This document shows positions 29,568 to 41,783 of a DNA stretch of 64,000 nucleotides, one piece after another. The stretch comes from Symbiodinium natans (lineage: Eukaryota; Sar; Dinophyceae; Suessiales; Symbiodiniaceae): the NCBI GenBank assembly GCA_905221605.1, contig CAJNDS010001946.1, positions 622,736 to 686,735 on the forward strand, written 5' to 3'. Within the stretch, counting starts at the first letter, position 1, and each line of letters starts with the position of its first letter. The notes under the pieces are model-generated. The model made no database searches, was not told the origin of the DNA, and was given only the letters and a program-made list of their open reading frames with translations. A program made the translations under genes and the position numbers.

Positions 29568-29675
29568 GCATCGTGGAAAACGGGGAGGTCCGCAGCTACG
29601 TACACTTGCTGGGCTTTGGTGTCGATTGCCCGGGCGCTGAGCTGAATAGCATGAACTTCACCCAGAGGACAGGTT
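29568..29675 (+). CDS. Unidentified exon
   Basis: The frame reads GIVENGEVRSYVHLLGFGVD, then CPGAELNSMNFTQRTG, before a TAG. It follows an AG and has clean protein-like composition. No family assigned. Confidence 0.4.
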
Positions 29676-29689
29676 TATAGTATGTAGCC

Positions 29690-30600
29690 GAGAAAGGCAA
29701 AGGAAATGGGAATCCCGAGGGCCGCAAGCTCAAGAGTGGAATCTTGGCCACCGCCTGGCGGCTGCCCTCCCCTTACTGTTAACTTGATCATGCAAAGATG
29801 ATATAGGAAGCAGAAGCCTGTGCTGTGGACGGCATCTCTTGCTTCAGTGTTTGGGCTGTTGCGGACTTGCGTGTGACACAAAAGATCGCTGGCAATGACG
29901 GCCATGCGTCTTTGCACATTGATGTCAGGCGTTGAATTCGTCACCGCCTGGGCGAGATCAAAACGCACTTCAGCAGCGCATGCCCTGCTCGCAGACATGG
30001 TGGGTCAGCAGGGCTGTTTGTGACCAGTGCCATGCTTTCGCACTCCAACAGTGTTTCTCGGCTCTTGGAGATCTCTGGCGGCCCGAAAACCGGGCGGTAG
30101 CCTGGTCTCACGATGTGGCAGTTCCTCTCGAGCACGCAGGCCACGTACAGTAGGGACGTCATGTTGCAGCAGTGCTAAGCCGCAACTTGATTCGTCGATT
30201 GGGGCACGGGTTAAGTAAGAGGTGTAGGATACGAAAGTCGTCCTGGCCACATTCTGAAAACTGAAAATGCCGGTCCACAGCAGGAACATGTTAATTTCTG
30301 GGACAATTTTGTTGTATTCTGTGGAACTTACCTTGGCATTGGTGTTTTCTCCGTGGCCGCATCTTGTCTAAAGTCTAAAGGGAGTTCGGCTCAGCCAAGT
30401 GCCTTCACGCAGATCAAGATGCCGACAGCGTACCCGCGCCCTTAGCCCTAGGCCCCAGGCACGACTTCGGCTGAGGTGCCCCGTGTCTCCAACATGTACG
30501 AAATCTCACCCATCCAGCTGGTGTCTCGGTGCGTTGACGGGGTAGGAGGCATGTGCACTGGCCTAATAATGCACATATCAAGCCCGAGACCCGGCTCCTC
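29690..30600. other. No certain gene
   Basis: A plus-strand segment near 30476-30570 (PRVSNMYEISPIQLVSRCVD) could be an exon. Otherwise nothing recognisable. Confidence 0.4.
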
Positions 30601-30628
30601 TGTGCAGGAACACGATCGTCAGCAAGAC

Positions 30629-30822
30629 CCCCCCCCCCCCCCCCCCCCCCCCCGCCCTCCCCGCCCCCCCGACGACGACGACGACGACGACAACGAAGAC
30701 ACGACGACAACGACAACAACGACAACGGCAACGACAATGAGGATAACGACAACAACAAAAACGACAATGACGACAACAAAGACAACGACAATGACAACGA
30801 CAATGACAATGATGATGAAACA
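30629..30822. repeat. Poly-C run followed by (ACGACA)n / (GACAAC)n
   Basis: About 22 C at 30629-30652 and C-rich sequence to 30669, then hexamer-like units (GACGAC, GACAAC, GACAAT) to about 30822. The Asp/Asn-rich frame through it is low complexity. Confidence 0.9.
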
Positions 30823-31257
30823 AGTCGAAAGGCACCAACAACCACGATGGCTTCTCAGCCCCAACCCCAACAAGCGGACAGGGTTGGGGGTGGTCTTTGT
30901 GGGAGAATCGGTAGATGCGTGCACGCGTAGAATTTTAGTCAACTTTACAGACGCCCAGAATGACGTCCCAATTTTGTACCGCAATGTCATTGAAGGACAT
31001 CGCAAATCAGGGCAATGTTGCGCCTAGGCCGGGCATCATTTGCGAGCTCCCCTGCCGTGGAATCTGTTATGCGCCTGCCTTAGTGACTTAGTGAAACCTT
31101 GCTTTTGACCATGTTTGTCTACGGGGTCAATTATGCTTCGAGCTTGGATTGTTGATGATTGTTGGAGGACTGTTGGAGTGCTGTGGCCATGCGTGCCATA
31201 TGTTGATATTCGCTGCAGCAGGGTTTCGGACATTTTCGGGCTGTCAAGCCTCAGCCT

Positions 31258-31277
31258 TCCCCCCCCCCCCCCCCCCA
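31258..31277. repeat. Poly-C run
   Basis: About 18 consecutive C followed by A-rich sequence. The interval 30830-32230 holds no certain gene; it contains the dispersed repeat at 31675-31850 and a short AATAAATTTTTTGATCC tandem at about 31852-31930. Confidence 0.85.
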
Positions 31278-31674
31278 AAAGCCTTAAACAGCCCTAGAAT
31301 ACCCACAAACCCCATTAAGCCGCAAACATCACCTTAAAACAAAACAGCAACAACTCCCAGCTACAGCCCTCAAACTCCTTCCCGAGCAGATGCTGAGAGA
31401 GCGCGCGTCTACCCTAAGTTTTGAGATTTTTGAGGCTGGTGGTGTTAGGGTTTAAGTTTACTCTGGTTTACTCATTCTCATCGGTTTGTCCAATCGGGCA
31501 GCACAGGCCGGTCGCGGCCTCTGCTTGTGCTGGCAAAAGAGCCTCTGAGCAGCCTAGCCTAGAGTTTGAGGTTTCTTCACACGGAACCGGCGTGCCACAG
31601 GGACAGCCAGCCGTCTACATGCAGGCCCCGATTTGCGGGTCAAGGCCAAGGATTGGGCTTGAGGGTGCAGTGTA

Positions 31675-31850
31675 CACTATTTCCAGCCTCTGAAAGCGCA
31701 GAACTGCTTCTCTGGAAACTCAGACATGCTGCTATTTTCAGTAGTTCCCGCATAAATGCTCTATTTTTCCGGTATTTAGGCCAGAACTGCTGCATTTCTG
31801 AGCGTTTACAGCCTCCGTTCCGCTTGCAAGAAGCCTCGAAGCCTTCAGTA
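31675..31850. repeat. Dispersed repeat, partner of 28725-28830
   Basis: Two to four degenerate units with CAGAACTGCTTC, CAGACATGCTGCTATTTTC and CAGAACTGCTGCATTTCTGA cores. Confidence 0.6.
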
Positions 31851-32255
31851 AATGATTTTTTGATCCCAAATAAGTTTTTTTTGATCCGCCTAGAAATAAA
31901 TTATTTTTTGATCCCAAATAAATTTTTGATCCCCTACCCCACTATGGCCGTGATGAGTCCTTCCAGGGAATGTGTTCATCATTCCTCTGCTAGTTGCTTT
32001 GGCTGTTGCTGGTACGAGACGTGCCTTGCACTCGAAATCTGGAGCGTTCACAGGCAACCTGCCCTTGGTCTGCGGATGACGAGGATTGTGTTTGGTATGA
32101 GCGCAGCTGGGATGCCACAGTATATTGAGAATGTAAGAATAAGTGAGTGCACGGTGAGTGCACGTAAAACTGCGAATATGCAAGGATGGGTTGACTTGGA
32201 TGGGTGCTTCAGCCCGTAGTCCGCGTCACAGACTGGCAGTACGCCTGCCCGAGGC

Positions 32256-33130
32256 TTGGACCTGGAGTCTGACAAGCCCTTGGAGTACGAGCAACTACAA
32301 ATTCAGCATGTAAAGGAGTGGGTTACGGAAATGACGGAGGAACGTCGGTGCTCGTACATGGAGCTTGTGTCGGATGGATCCCAAAAGCCGCAGCCAGCCC
32401 AAATCAGAAACAAAGTGTTTGGGGCATCTTGGGACATCTTGCGCTGTTTCCGGCGGCTCGGTGTTGCATTGTTGCTGTCCCAGTTGCCTTTCCCTGTGTC
32501 CAGCAGACAATCAGCCCAGGCAGTACGCGATCACCTTTTCCGAGAGCAGTTTCTGGAGCGAGCGCATGTCTGCGATCGAACTGTTCGCGGAGGCCCAGCA
32601 CCTGCCAGATTCGACGATTTTCTTTGTGGAGATACTCGGGATTAACAGTCACGACGACGACGAAGACGCGGAGGTGTGCTGGAAGTCAGTGAAGACTGAG
32701 GTGGAGGGCATCATCTGTCAGCTCTCCACCCGAGCTGAGCTGCAGGATGATGAAGGCCTTGGCTCCCTGATCTTTGAGGCGCCAGGATCGCCTTGAAACA
32801 AAAAAACGGAATCATTCAGAACCTAGATTATAGGTACCCTTTTCAAGGACGGCCGATGCTCCCAGGTTCTAGGCGAGATAACTTAGAGGGAGCCATCCCG
32901 ACCCCAACGCCAGATGTTCGTAATGTTTCAGGTGGGCACGGACAAGGGCATCTTCTTCGCAAGCAGCGGCGGAGTGCTGGCCTGCAGCCAGGCTTTCCGC
33001 AGCGGCAACTGGGTGCATGGCGACTTCGATGTCCAGGTGATCTACAAACTTCTCAAACGACTTCTGGACGACGCGCCTGACGAGCCTCGTCATCAGTCCA
33101 GTCGGTTCAGTAAGTCTCTGTGGGGTTGAG
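32256..33130 (+). CDS. SHWWG-family protein, copy 2 (partial, multi-exon)
   Basis: Three exons parallel those of copy 1. About 32256-32400 reads EYEQLQIQHVKEWVTEMTEE and then RCSYMELVSDGSQKPQ, equivalent to SWVEFVADDPQPAK in copy 1. About 32515-32796 reads SERMSAIELFAEAQHLPDST, then IFFVEILGINSHDDD, with a TGA at 32794; this is in the style of the SHAW/SHWW core after the Trp motif. 32938-33126, after TTTCAG, reads VGTDKGIFFASSGGVLACSQ and then NWVHGDFDVQVIYKLLKRLL, equivalent to the LYTSAGRVGSSY segment. The exon with the SHWW residues was not found, so this copy may be incomplete. It shares orientation with copy 1, 8 kb away. Function unknown. Confidence 0.5.
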
Positions 33131-33591
33131 TGGCAGTGGCCACGCTCTTTTTTCTTTTTCTGGCTGGTGTATGCAGAAAAGCCCGGCTATCATTGGCCGT
33201 TCTATATTCCAATTCCCGAGGGCTCGATCAAGAGTGGCTTTCGAGCTGCTCAAACAGACTTGGATGATACGCAAAGACCGGGCCAAGCCCCGGCGTGTAG
33301 GCGCTAAGCTATAGACCTCTTGGTTCCGGGGCACCCTGCCATCGCAAGAACCATTTGCCTACTATGGGGGGGAGAGGCCTGCACTCCTGAAGAGGTGCCG
33401 GAAGCTCCCAGAGACACAGTCTCGGGTTTAAGCGTGTTTGTTTTTTTGGTCCGAGCCCTGTACATCAACGAGGTAGCTACATGGCACTCTAGGGCCCATC
33501 TTATCTGAGAGGATGCGACCCAAAATACGACGAAGGTGAGAGTGCTTATCGCCTGAGGGCTTTCTTTTTCTCCCTTCTCATATTTCCCCCA

Positions 33592-33695
33592 AGCATCTGC
33601 CCAGGAGAATGATGGCGATGACGAGCTGGTGGAATCCGACAACCCAACTTTCCGCGGTCTACTCCGCAGCATGGCAGGGAGTGAGATACGGGTGG
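33592..33695 (+). CDS. Acidic exon, possibly the end of the copy 2 gene
   Basis: After CTGCCCAG the frame reads ENDGDDELVESDNPTFRGLL, then RSMAG, before TGAG. The minus strand is also open here (33304-33741), which limits certainty. Confidence 0.35.
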
Positions 33696-33699
33696 CGAC

Positions 33700-34645
33700 A
33701 CGATCTCCCATGAGTCCAAGAAGTGTCCAGCAAAGGCTCATGTGGCTGCCTTTGTATGTCCGTCAGCAAACATCCCAGACAAGCGAGTTTCCTCCTGTAT
33801 TGATGCATTCCTGGTAATTTGGGGGGAGAACTGCAGGATGTCAGACACTCTGGCAGCAAATCCCAGGCCTTCACCAGTGGCTTGCCGGCCCCGTGTTGCG
33901 AAGGGCCGCAAGGAGACCTCAGCCCGTGAATGATTGGTGTGTGTGTGTGTGTGTTGGCGGATGGTGTGCTTTCAGGTTGGTGCTGGCGTGCGTGACTGCC
34001 CATGCCGCCTAAACACCACACCATTCACATTTGTACGGATGCTTTCGTTTCAAGCATGCCCTGGGTTGAGCGTGCACCGTGCACTTCTACTGCCCCTTGA
34101 TACACCGCCCACACACTGCGCCTTAGTATCTTAATGGGAGCCGACATCAAGCGTCATCAAGCAGTGTGCCCAACCCACGGCCTAAAATAGTCAGTTCTGC
34201 AGGAACAACGATGTGCAGGCGATCAAGGACATTTGCAGTTTGCCTGGCCTGCGGCTGTCCGGTGACACCATGAAAGACAATGTCGGGAGGACTGCCGCCA
34301 GATAAGCCAGGGCAGACAGAAGCGCCAGAATAGGGACAATGACCACATGGCAGAATTTTCATTGCGCCAACACCTGCGCAGTAACCTCGGGCTGCACACG
34401 CCGTGTTCTGGGCTCGGGATAAGAGAACAAAGGTACGATCTAAACATTCTAAACATATCTAAAACGTGTCTAAACCAAGGCAGAACTCAGACAAGGAGGC
34501 TTTAGCAAGCTTTCGGCTGAAGGGCTTTCAGGCTCTTAGAGTGCCCAACGCAGCAGGATGCCTCTGCACATCGCCATTGCCAGCCGATCCTGGCCAGCCA
34601 TGACAGTCTCCTGGCAACATGATTGATCATTTTCCCGCTCTTCTT
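33700..34645. other. No gene recognised; short (GT)n at 33937-33953
   Basis: A (GT)8-9 run and unassigned frames only. Confidence 0.45.
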
Positions 34646-34651
34646 TATCGT

Positions 34652-35060
34652 TTAGGGTTTAGGGTTTAGGGTAGATCGTGTCTCCGTGAGTCGCAAGTAT
34701 GGCTGTCGATAGTTGCTGGCATAGATTTTGGGCATGGTTTGAAGGATTGTGGGAGCCTCGAAGCCCATGTATTCAATGTATTCCCAGATGATTAGTCTTC
34801 TTCCCTCCCTCGTAGTATCCAACCCCTGTGGTTCATGGTTGGTTTAGATTTCCGGTTTTAGGCCCAGGCCCCCCGGATTTCATGGTCTGTGGTTCATGCT
34901 GGGTTTCGGGGCTAGGGTTTTTAGGTTCAGGGTCTGGGGTTAGATTTAGCTTGAGGGTTTAGGATGTTCACTCTTCCCCGCAGTGGTTCATGGTGGGTTC
35001 CAGGTTTAGAGTAGAGGGTTATGTTGAGGGTTTAGGTTCGGGGTTTGGTGTTTCTTTTCT
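34652..35060. repeat. Interstitial telomere-like repeats
   Basis: Three perfect TTTAGGG units lie at about 34652-34672. More degenerate GGTTTAGG, GGTTCATG and GGGTTTGG units run through 34835-35055. Perfect units next to decayed ones suggest insertion during break repair or residual slippage. Confidence 0.7.
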
Positions 35061-35344
35061 GAGGTGGTGGGGGGGGTGTACCGCAGAGACGTGTGTGGCG
35101 CCACTGGCCTTTCCATGGTATGCCCCCCCCCCTCCATTCCAACCCTATGCGCACTCCCCACAGCTCAGAGGTCCATACATAGAACCCACTTGGGTTCCAG
35201 AGGTCCAGGGTTTTGCCACTTGAGCCTCCCTCACCTTACCGTCGCCCGGGTGAGCCTCCCTGGCTTGTTCTGCTCACATTCCCGTACAGTTGCCCGCCTT
35301 ATCTAACAGCCCCCCTTGTCGGCAGGGGACACATGAATTACAGC

Positions 35345-36274
35345 CCTCAGACCAACGCCCAGCCACCGCAGGCTCTGTTGGAGGCGAAGGCGGATCCAAA
35401 CGTTGAGGTCGGATGCGGAGCGCGGCATTGTAGTACTTTGAGCATTTCAGATATCTCAGATGCCAACATTAAGGGTTCACGGATTCATGACCCCCTAGGG
35501 AGTAAATGCGTCTAGGCGTCAAGTTGTGGCTTAGCTTGGGAGGCGAAGATGCTTTGCCACCCTGCTGCCCGGAACCCCTGAAACCCTGCGGGGTTCATCT
35601 GAAATCCCAAGCCATGCAAACGTTTCAGTTCGTAGGAACGGGTCATGGCAACTGAATCCAAGAGATGCAAAGAGATGCATCAATAGAGCATACATGTATC
35701 TAGACTCCACATGCCTCCATGCTGGCCGGAATGATTGTTCAATGTATGTGAACTCTCCGTGTCACAACGGCTGAGCCATCCAAGCCTCTCCAAAATTATT
35801 TACCTCGAACATCCCCACCTTCATGGAGTCTCTGGGGTTAAGCACTCCAGGGAGACTCTGTGGTTGGGCACTCCAGGGAGCCCTGGGGTTGGGCATTTCA
35901 GGGCACTCCAGGGAGACTCTGGAGTGCCCTGGGGCGTGGCACTCCAGGCAAAAAAAGGGGTTGGCACTTTAGCGAGACTCTGGGGTTGGGCATTTCAGGG
36001 AGCCTCTGGGGTTGGGCATTTCAGGGAGTGTATGGGGTTGGGCTCTCTGAGGGAGTCTCTGGGTTGGGCACTCCAGGAGACTCTGGGGTTGGGCACCCTA
36101 AGGTTGGGCACTCCAGAAATTGTCAACTCCAGGGATTCTCTTGGGTTGGGCACTCCGGGGAGTCTCTAGGAGCAGACCGGGCGAGGAGAAGAGTTCCGGC
36201 GAGGAGAAGAGTTTAAAAAATCTAACAACCCCACACCGAAGGTGGGGAACCATGACAACTCCAGCCATGCACCA

Positions 36275-36306
<32 letters not shown>

Positions 36307-36835
36307 AAGAAAAAAACAGCCACGAGGACGACATGAAGGATCGGCCACTGCACTACGCAGCGCTGGCGGGCCATGCCGAAGCCGCCAAGGCCGGGTTCCA
36401 ATGGGTCCATGCTGGCTTGGACTTGGGCTTGCAGTTCGCAGACTTCGCAGGAGCTGGTGGCGGCGGGCGCGGACCCCTGGGCAGAGAACTGCTTTACCGA
36501 GACTGCGCTGCAGGACAGCTCGGGCATCCTTGTCTAGGGGTGCATACCATAAGCACTGCATAGGTAGATTCGCTGAAATATGCAAAAAGCAGCTCCGAAC
36601 AGCCTCCTTTTTCTCGAGGTGGCGAGGCAGAGCCCTGCTGCCTTCTTGGGTGTGGACACTGCGGCGGTTCGTGACTTTCTCAAGGCCCATGAACTCAGAG
36701 GAATTCTTTTTGAATGCTTCTGGTCGATTTGCCTTGGGTTTGGTCGCAGACCGTGCCGGGTTTTGCGATACAGCTTGATCGTGAAGTGTGGTTTGCCATC
36801 CTGCTTCACGCTTCACCAGGGAAGCTAGCATGGAA
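35345..36835 (+). CDS. Ankyrin-repeat protein, fragmented exons
   Basis: Ankyrin-type pieces lie on the plus strand. About 35370-35415 reads QALLEAKADPNVEV, the end of one repeat. About 36330-36395 reads DDMKDRPLHYAALAGHAEAA, the PLHYAA core of a repeat. About 36442-36538 reads QELVAAGADPWAENCFTETA, then LQDS, before a TAG. A later piece at about 36610-36720 reads EVARQSPAAFLGVDTAAVRD, then FLKAHELRGILFECF, probably non-ankyrin. Ankyrin repeats bind partner proteins. The exons are separated by a tandem repeat array (35822-36175) and a poly-G run directly in front of the second exon, an odd intron content. Start and end not found. Confidence 0.6.
35822..36175. repeat. Minisatellite, units near CTCTGGGGTTGGGCACTCCAG
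   Basis: About a dozen units of 24-34 bases combine GGGGTTGGGCA(C/T)T, (C/T)CAGGGAG and (A/C)CTCT. It lies within what is probably an intron of the ankyrin gene. GGGGTTGGG runs give G-quadruplex potential. Confidence 0.9.
36278..36305. repeat. Poly-G run
   Basis: About 28 consecutive G just upstream of an ankyrin exon. Confidence 0.9.
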
Positions 36836-36839
36836 GATG

Positions 36840-37845
36840 GCGGATTGTTGCTTGCCTCCCCTCAAGCACCACACTGCCAGGAAACCACAGCGGCCTTTCC
36901 ATCTCAGCTGCTGGGATGCCGAAGCGTTTGCTGTTGGGTTTCGGTGCATGTAAACACACAAACCCCAGAGGCATGGCCAGAGATTCCGTCGGAAGTCCAT
37001 CGCACCGTTGCGCAATTTTGGTCTTCTGTTCCTGAACCATGATTGGCATCCTCGACCCCGATACTCTGCACATGAAGCTCCACAAATCCGAATGCCTTTT
37101 GTTCTGCGAAGCCGTCAGCATAACGTGTTAAAAGAGCCAAGGAAGATAATGAGCTTGTTTCGGGCCTTCGTCCGCGACCAGCGCCGACCATCGGCCGCCG
37201 GAAGCGGCGCGCGTGCTGCGCGGGAACTCGCCAAGCCTTAGGTGCGTCTGACATTGACATGGCGAATCATGGCGAATGCCTGCCAGATTCAGGGTTGTCC
37301 TTGCATGAGGGTTTTTTCAGGACCGGCTCTAGAGTTCATGCACAAGGTTTGCTGATGGGAACTCGGAACCTAAGTAACCACTTATAGCAGAGATTGGCCT
37401 AAGCCAGATCACTTGGAGCCTTAGAGCCGTTCTTGAACAAAATGAAGAGAAAGAGAAGCTGATGCTCTTAGGCAACAGCTCCACTTTCCAACTCTTTCCA
37501 AAAGGAAGCTGGGCATGTTCAGGCTGAAGCCTTGAGCCAAACTTGCCGGAGGCAGACCAGCTTCGACACGTTATTGCCGTAATATGGTGGAAAGACCTGC
37601 AATGCACCAGGCTCTCTGCGCAGGGCGCCTGCATGGGGTGATGAGGGTGTGGCTGCTGCTGACTTTCTATCCACCGAGATTTATGTTAATCATGTTGGCT
37701 GCGGTACAACACTGCGGCGACATTCAAAAGCAAATGTTTGATGCGAGCACGCTGCTGTGCTTTTTAAAGGAAAGCTATGGAGCTGCTCTGTTTAGTCACG
37801 GAAGGCATGAGCTCAAACAAGAAACATGGCATTGAGGGGAGCTTG
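36840..37845. other. No gene recognised
   Basis: Open frames on both strands without motifs. Confidence 0.45.
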
Positions 37846-37849
37846 AGGG

Positions 37850-37873
37850 TTCCCCCCCCCCCCCCCCCCCCCG
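37850..37873. repeat. Poly-C run
   Basis: About 22 C. The minus strand just downstream (38006-37900) reads MIVNLHKGDAGGGGGGAICA, then LLKFNKVTR, and could be a short minus-strand exon running into the run. Confidence 0.7.
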
Positions 37874-38009
37874 CGGCCCCGCCCAGCCTGCCCTGCCCTC
37901 CCGCACGCGTGACCTTGTTGAACTTCAGCAAAGCACAAATAGCACCGCCTCCACCACCACCAGCGTCACCTTTGTGCAAGTTGACAATCATGCTGCAGGC
38001 GGGCACTTC

Positions 38010-39530
38010 AGCTGCCGCTTGACCGCATCAATCCTTCACGATCACAAATCCTTCGTTCATAGTTGGCTGGTTGGCCCTCGTGATGGGTTGTCTTGGGCCT
38101 TTCGGTGGCTTGTCTTGCAGTTGAGACAGAAACATTATTGACAAAATTGAAAGGATCGAGCTCACGGGGAGTTTTCCCGCAACTACTCGCCAGAAGCAGA
38201 GAGGCTCGTTCAACAACAGGGAATGTGAGCAGTGCGCACCGCATACCAGTACCTGTCATACTGGATGCTAGCCAGCTAGAGAATGAACGGGCCGGCAGGC
38301 AGAACATTCGACACCAGCGAACTCTTCGCAACCCTAAATACTTAAATCGCCAGGGGTTTGTTCAGCAGCCATGTAAAGCAAAGTCACCGGAACCTAAAGA
38401 ATCCGTTTGCCCAGGAAGCTCGCATCTTCATGTCGTCGGCTAAGTGGTCCTTCTCTTGTTCTGTTCTGTGAAGTTTGGAATCATGGGCTCAAGAGCTGGA
38501 GAGCAATGACCCATCATGCCATGGAAATGTGTTGGGGGCGACGTCTGCTGTCCAGAAGTAGTTCGCAGGATTGTACATTTCAGCAGCATGTGAGTTTGAG
38601 ATCTGGAAGGGCTCGCGCTCCAAGAGCCTACCGGCAGTGCCGTACTGTAACCCTCGGGTCAAGTCAGTTTCTCCCCCGATACCGAACGAATCCCCGCACT
38701 GCATCTGCGCGCTAGGCAGCACACCGTCAGCGACTTCGGAGCCCGCCCAGACACCTTTGAGTTCGTTGTGTCACTTTGGGCTGGCGGGTGCAGGACAGTC
38801 TGGGAGATGTAGGGTCTGCAGGTTTACGAGACTGGCTCCGCTGTGGGAATGGTGAGAGGGTCTTGGCATTGCGAATCCTAACCCAGGGCTCAAGAAAACG
38901 AATTCCGCGACTGGAAGGGTTCATGGCGCACTATGAGTTCACAGCTGAGCTTTCAATATGTTCGCCGGAAGCCTGACAGCCGACTCGAAAGGTGCATAGG
39001 AATTTCTTAGGGCACGCGTTTTTCCGAAAGTTTTTAGGTTCCGCATATTGGAAGAACATGGACAGTGGTAACTTTGGTAACTTCCGCCCTCTCCCGCCCC
39101 TGCCCCTCTCCTTGCTCTGCCTCTTACAATGATCCCAAATGCCAGCTGGCGACCAGCTCCAGGGTAATCACTGTCGAGCTGGAGGCTGGCAGCCTTTCAT
39201 AGCCCTTTATATCCCTTTATGATAGCGGATACCTCGAGATGCTGTCTGATAGCTTTTGGCGGATTGCTTCTTCTTCGAGCCAGTTGCTTACACGGTTTGG
39301 GCAGCCATGATCCCTGGACGCAACAACCTCACTGCAGTCTTGGACCCCATACACATTCTGCATAGATCTGAGGAATGTTCCGCAGCATCCTGGTCAGGTA
39401 GGGATGTCGCCACTGCGTTTTGTGGTGGACACCGCGTGCTACCATTCTGTGATGAAGGAGAAACACAGTGCCTTCTGCCTTCCGCATGTTCCTGCCACAA
39501 TAGCTAGTACAACATACTAGGAACGGCGGC
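38010..39530. other. No gene recognised
   Basis: Several frames are open on both strands in 38028-38440 and 39256-39507 but give no motif, and strand choice is not possible. Confidence 0.4.
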
Positions 39531-39533
39531 ACT

Positions 39534-40390
39534 GTGCAGCTGATGGCTATGGCAACATACCACCAAATCGACATCATTGCCATAGGTCATTTTGTGTCCT
39601 ACTTGCAAGCGCCGAAAGAGCGAGCGTTTGTGTCCCGCAAAGATGAGGAAAGTAAGTCGGCCACATTTTGCCAGGAGTCCTTGGCCAGCAATCTGTTCCA
39701 GGCCGTTACTCTGATAGTGCTTTAGGGAGATTTCCCGACCCAACAAAGCCTGTCAAAGCTGCACTTCCCTGGCCTCCCCAGCTCACTTAACTTTTAACAT
39801 TGTTCTTGCACCGTCTCGAAAAAAGTTGAATCACACCCCTCGCGTTAGACGACTCCTCTGAGCGCGAGTCTGTACAAGCTAGATGAGCCATCATTGCGCT
39901 CCTGTTGTGATCGACTGCCATGTTTGCCTTGCCTTGGAGGCTGGTGGAGCCTTTGAGAGAACACCACAAGCCTTCTGCCATGCACAGCTCTATACTCACC
40001 CCCAAGAAGGCTGCCTTTTGCGGAGCGCCGGACTGGGCCGAGGAGCAGGCCGGCGGCTTAAGGATGCTTATCTTTGAGCACTACCGAACAGGAGCAGTCA
40101 CGAGCCTTCGCAAAGTAGAGTGTCAAGAGTTCAGCAGACGATCGCGCTGGTGGGTTTTTGCTTTCCATGGTTCTCGATGTATTGGTAGGCGGCGGGTACA
40201 AACACAGGGCGCCCCTAAAGCTGTCAAGCCTTGTTATGCAATGGCTCGCAGTGTTCCACATAATCTCACCGACGGAGAGCCAAGATCGATGATGCAAGTT
40301 CAACACATGGTCGGTGGCCTAGCTAGGTACCCAAACCCACGAACCAGGACGGTGGCAACTGACCTGGAACTCTGCAGTCCGACCGCTTGA
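39534..40390 (+). CDS. Possible unidentified exons
   Basis: Two plus-strand segments look protein-like: about 39540-39700 (MAMATYHQIDIIAIGHFVSY, then LQAPKERAFVSRKDEESK) and about 39940-40130 within the frame 39920-40390 (EHHKPSAMHSSILTPKKAAF, then APDWAEEQAGGLRML). No domain, and no exon join could be fixed. Confidence 0.3.
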
Positions 40391-40789
40391 ACACCAGCTT
40401 ATGCAAAGAAGCAGGTAGGAGCAAATAGACTGGTGGAAGCCAGTTTGTCGGATAGCTTCATGGCTGCTCGCGCGCCGGATATACCTGGTATTCCAGACAA
40501 AGCGCTTCTTTGCAGCAGACGAGCATTGTAAAACAGCGTGCGGAAGAGGAAGAGCGTCGTCCTGCCCCCACCTCAAGTAAGCCGAAAAAACCAGCATCCA
40601 TCAGCATCCATTTGCCCTGGCAATGCCTGCGCAAGCCGAGGAGTGCCACCTCCATGTCTCCGCAGGACCCGTAAACGTAGCTGGCGTAGTAGCTTCACGT
40701 TGGTTTCACATTGGTTCAGTTGCAGGGTTGTAACCCTGGCGCATGCTTGTCAATCCTATTGACGCTCTGCAACCCAGAAATGTCCAGAA

Positions 40790-41164
40790 CCAATCAGGAC
40801 ATTCAACATGCTCCAACCTGCCAGCTATCAAACAAGGCTGTGCCATCTGGGATGGAAATGCCTGATAGACCCCCCAGAAGTTTGCAGCTCGCTACCTTTG
40901 CCGATGTTGTTGACCAGTTTCAGGATGGCAGAAGCGGCGAGGAGTCGCAGCTTCGCGCATGGCTAGCGGAGGAGCGAAGAAGCGAAGATTAGCTGACAAT
41001 ACAACGCCAATTCATTGGCGGGACTCTGCTGCCTTTGGTTGCATGTCTCACGATTGTTTTTGCAGGAGTTGACACGGCAGAACGTGGCCATCTGCCGCCA
41101 CTTGGACGAGGCCCTGGAAAAGCAGGCCAAGCGCCAAAATAGCTGCTCGGCAAGTGGGCAATGA
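40790..41164 (+). CDS. Unidentified gene, last two exons joined by a GA-AG intron
   Basis: The upstream exon reads MEMPDRPPRSLQLATFADVV, then DQFQDGRSGEESQLRAWLAE and ERRSE, to 40986. An intron 40987-41065 begins GATTAG and ends TTGCAG. The last exon, 41066-41164, continues in phase with ELTRQNVAICRHLDEALEKQ, AKRQNS, and ends in TGA at 41162. Without splicing, the first exon meets a stop directly after the proposed donor, which supports the model. The C-terminus looks like a short coiled coil. No family recognised; the upstream part of the gene is not identified. Confidence 0.5.
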
Positions 41165-41783
41165 ACGTGAGAGGGCTATATGTAACAGTACAGCTAAAAC
41201 TACTTCGGCTGGTTAGCCGTAAGCTCTCATAGGCCTCCGAGCTATCTCTGAGAAGAGGTCTGGGTTGAGTCATCTCGGTGTTCGAGCTTTCCTACGAGTA
41301 CACTTGTCTGGCCCTGGAGGGCCTTGGCCATGCAGTTTTCAGCTGGCAGCCGTGCTCAGGTGTGATGGAGCAGCTTGCGCAGAATCTTGGCTGGAGATGG
41401 GAATGTGATGAGATGAGTGCTCTCGGCCCTGGCCCCCGCGATCTTATCGTGTAAACCAAACAAACAACCTACAGGCACTCAGCTCTGCCTGGACAGGCTT
41501 TGGGTGTGCAATGCACTAGCTTGAAATTTCATGTTCCCAAGTACCTGCTTGCGGGACCGCCTCTCGAAGAATGAGCCTTCATGAGCTACTGCAGCTGGCG
41601 CTGGGCCGTTTGCAGAAGCCCCAAGTCTCTAAGGAAGAAAACCCAAAGACTTTTAATATGGAGAACAGCACGTAGACTTAGACAGTACGACGGCAAATGG
41701 TAGCTCGTCTTGGCCTTCAAAGCTTCGATAGAAAGGTAATGAATTATGAGATCCTCTGAGGAATTTCAGCTCGACGCAGAAGA

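Noticed and set aside
30476-31027. Asp/Asn/Thr-rich frames as an acidic protein
   Set aside because: Most of the frame is poly-C and a hexamer repeat; only the first 30 codons could be coding.
36166-36831. 221-codon minus-strand frame
   Set aside because: Opposite to better supported ankyrin exons and includes the poly-G run as poly-Pro.
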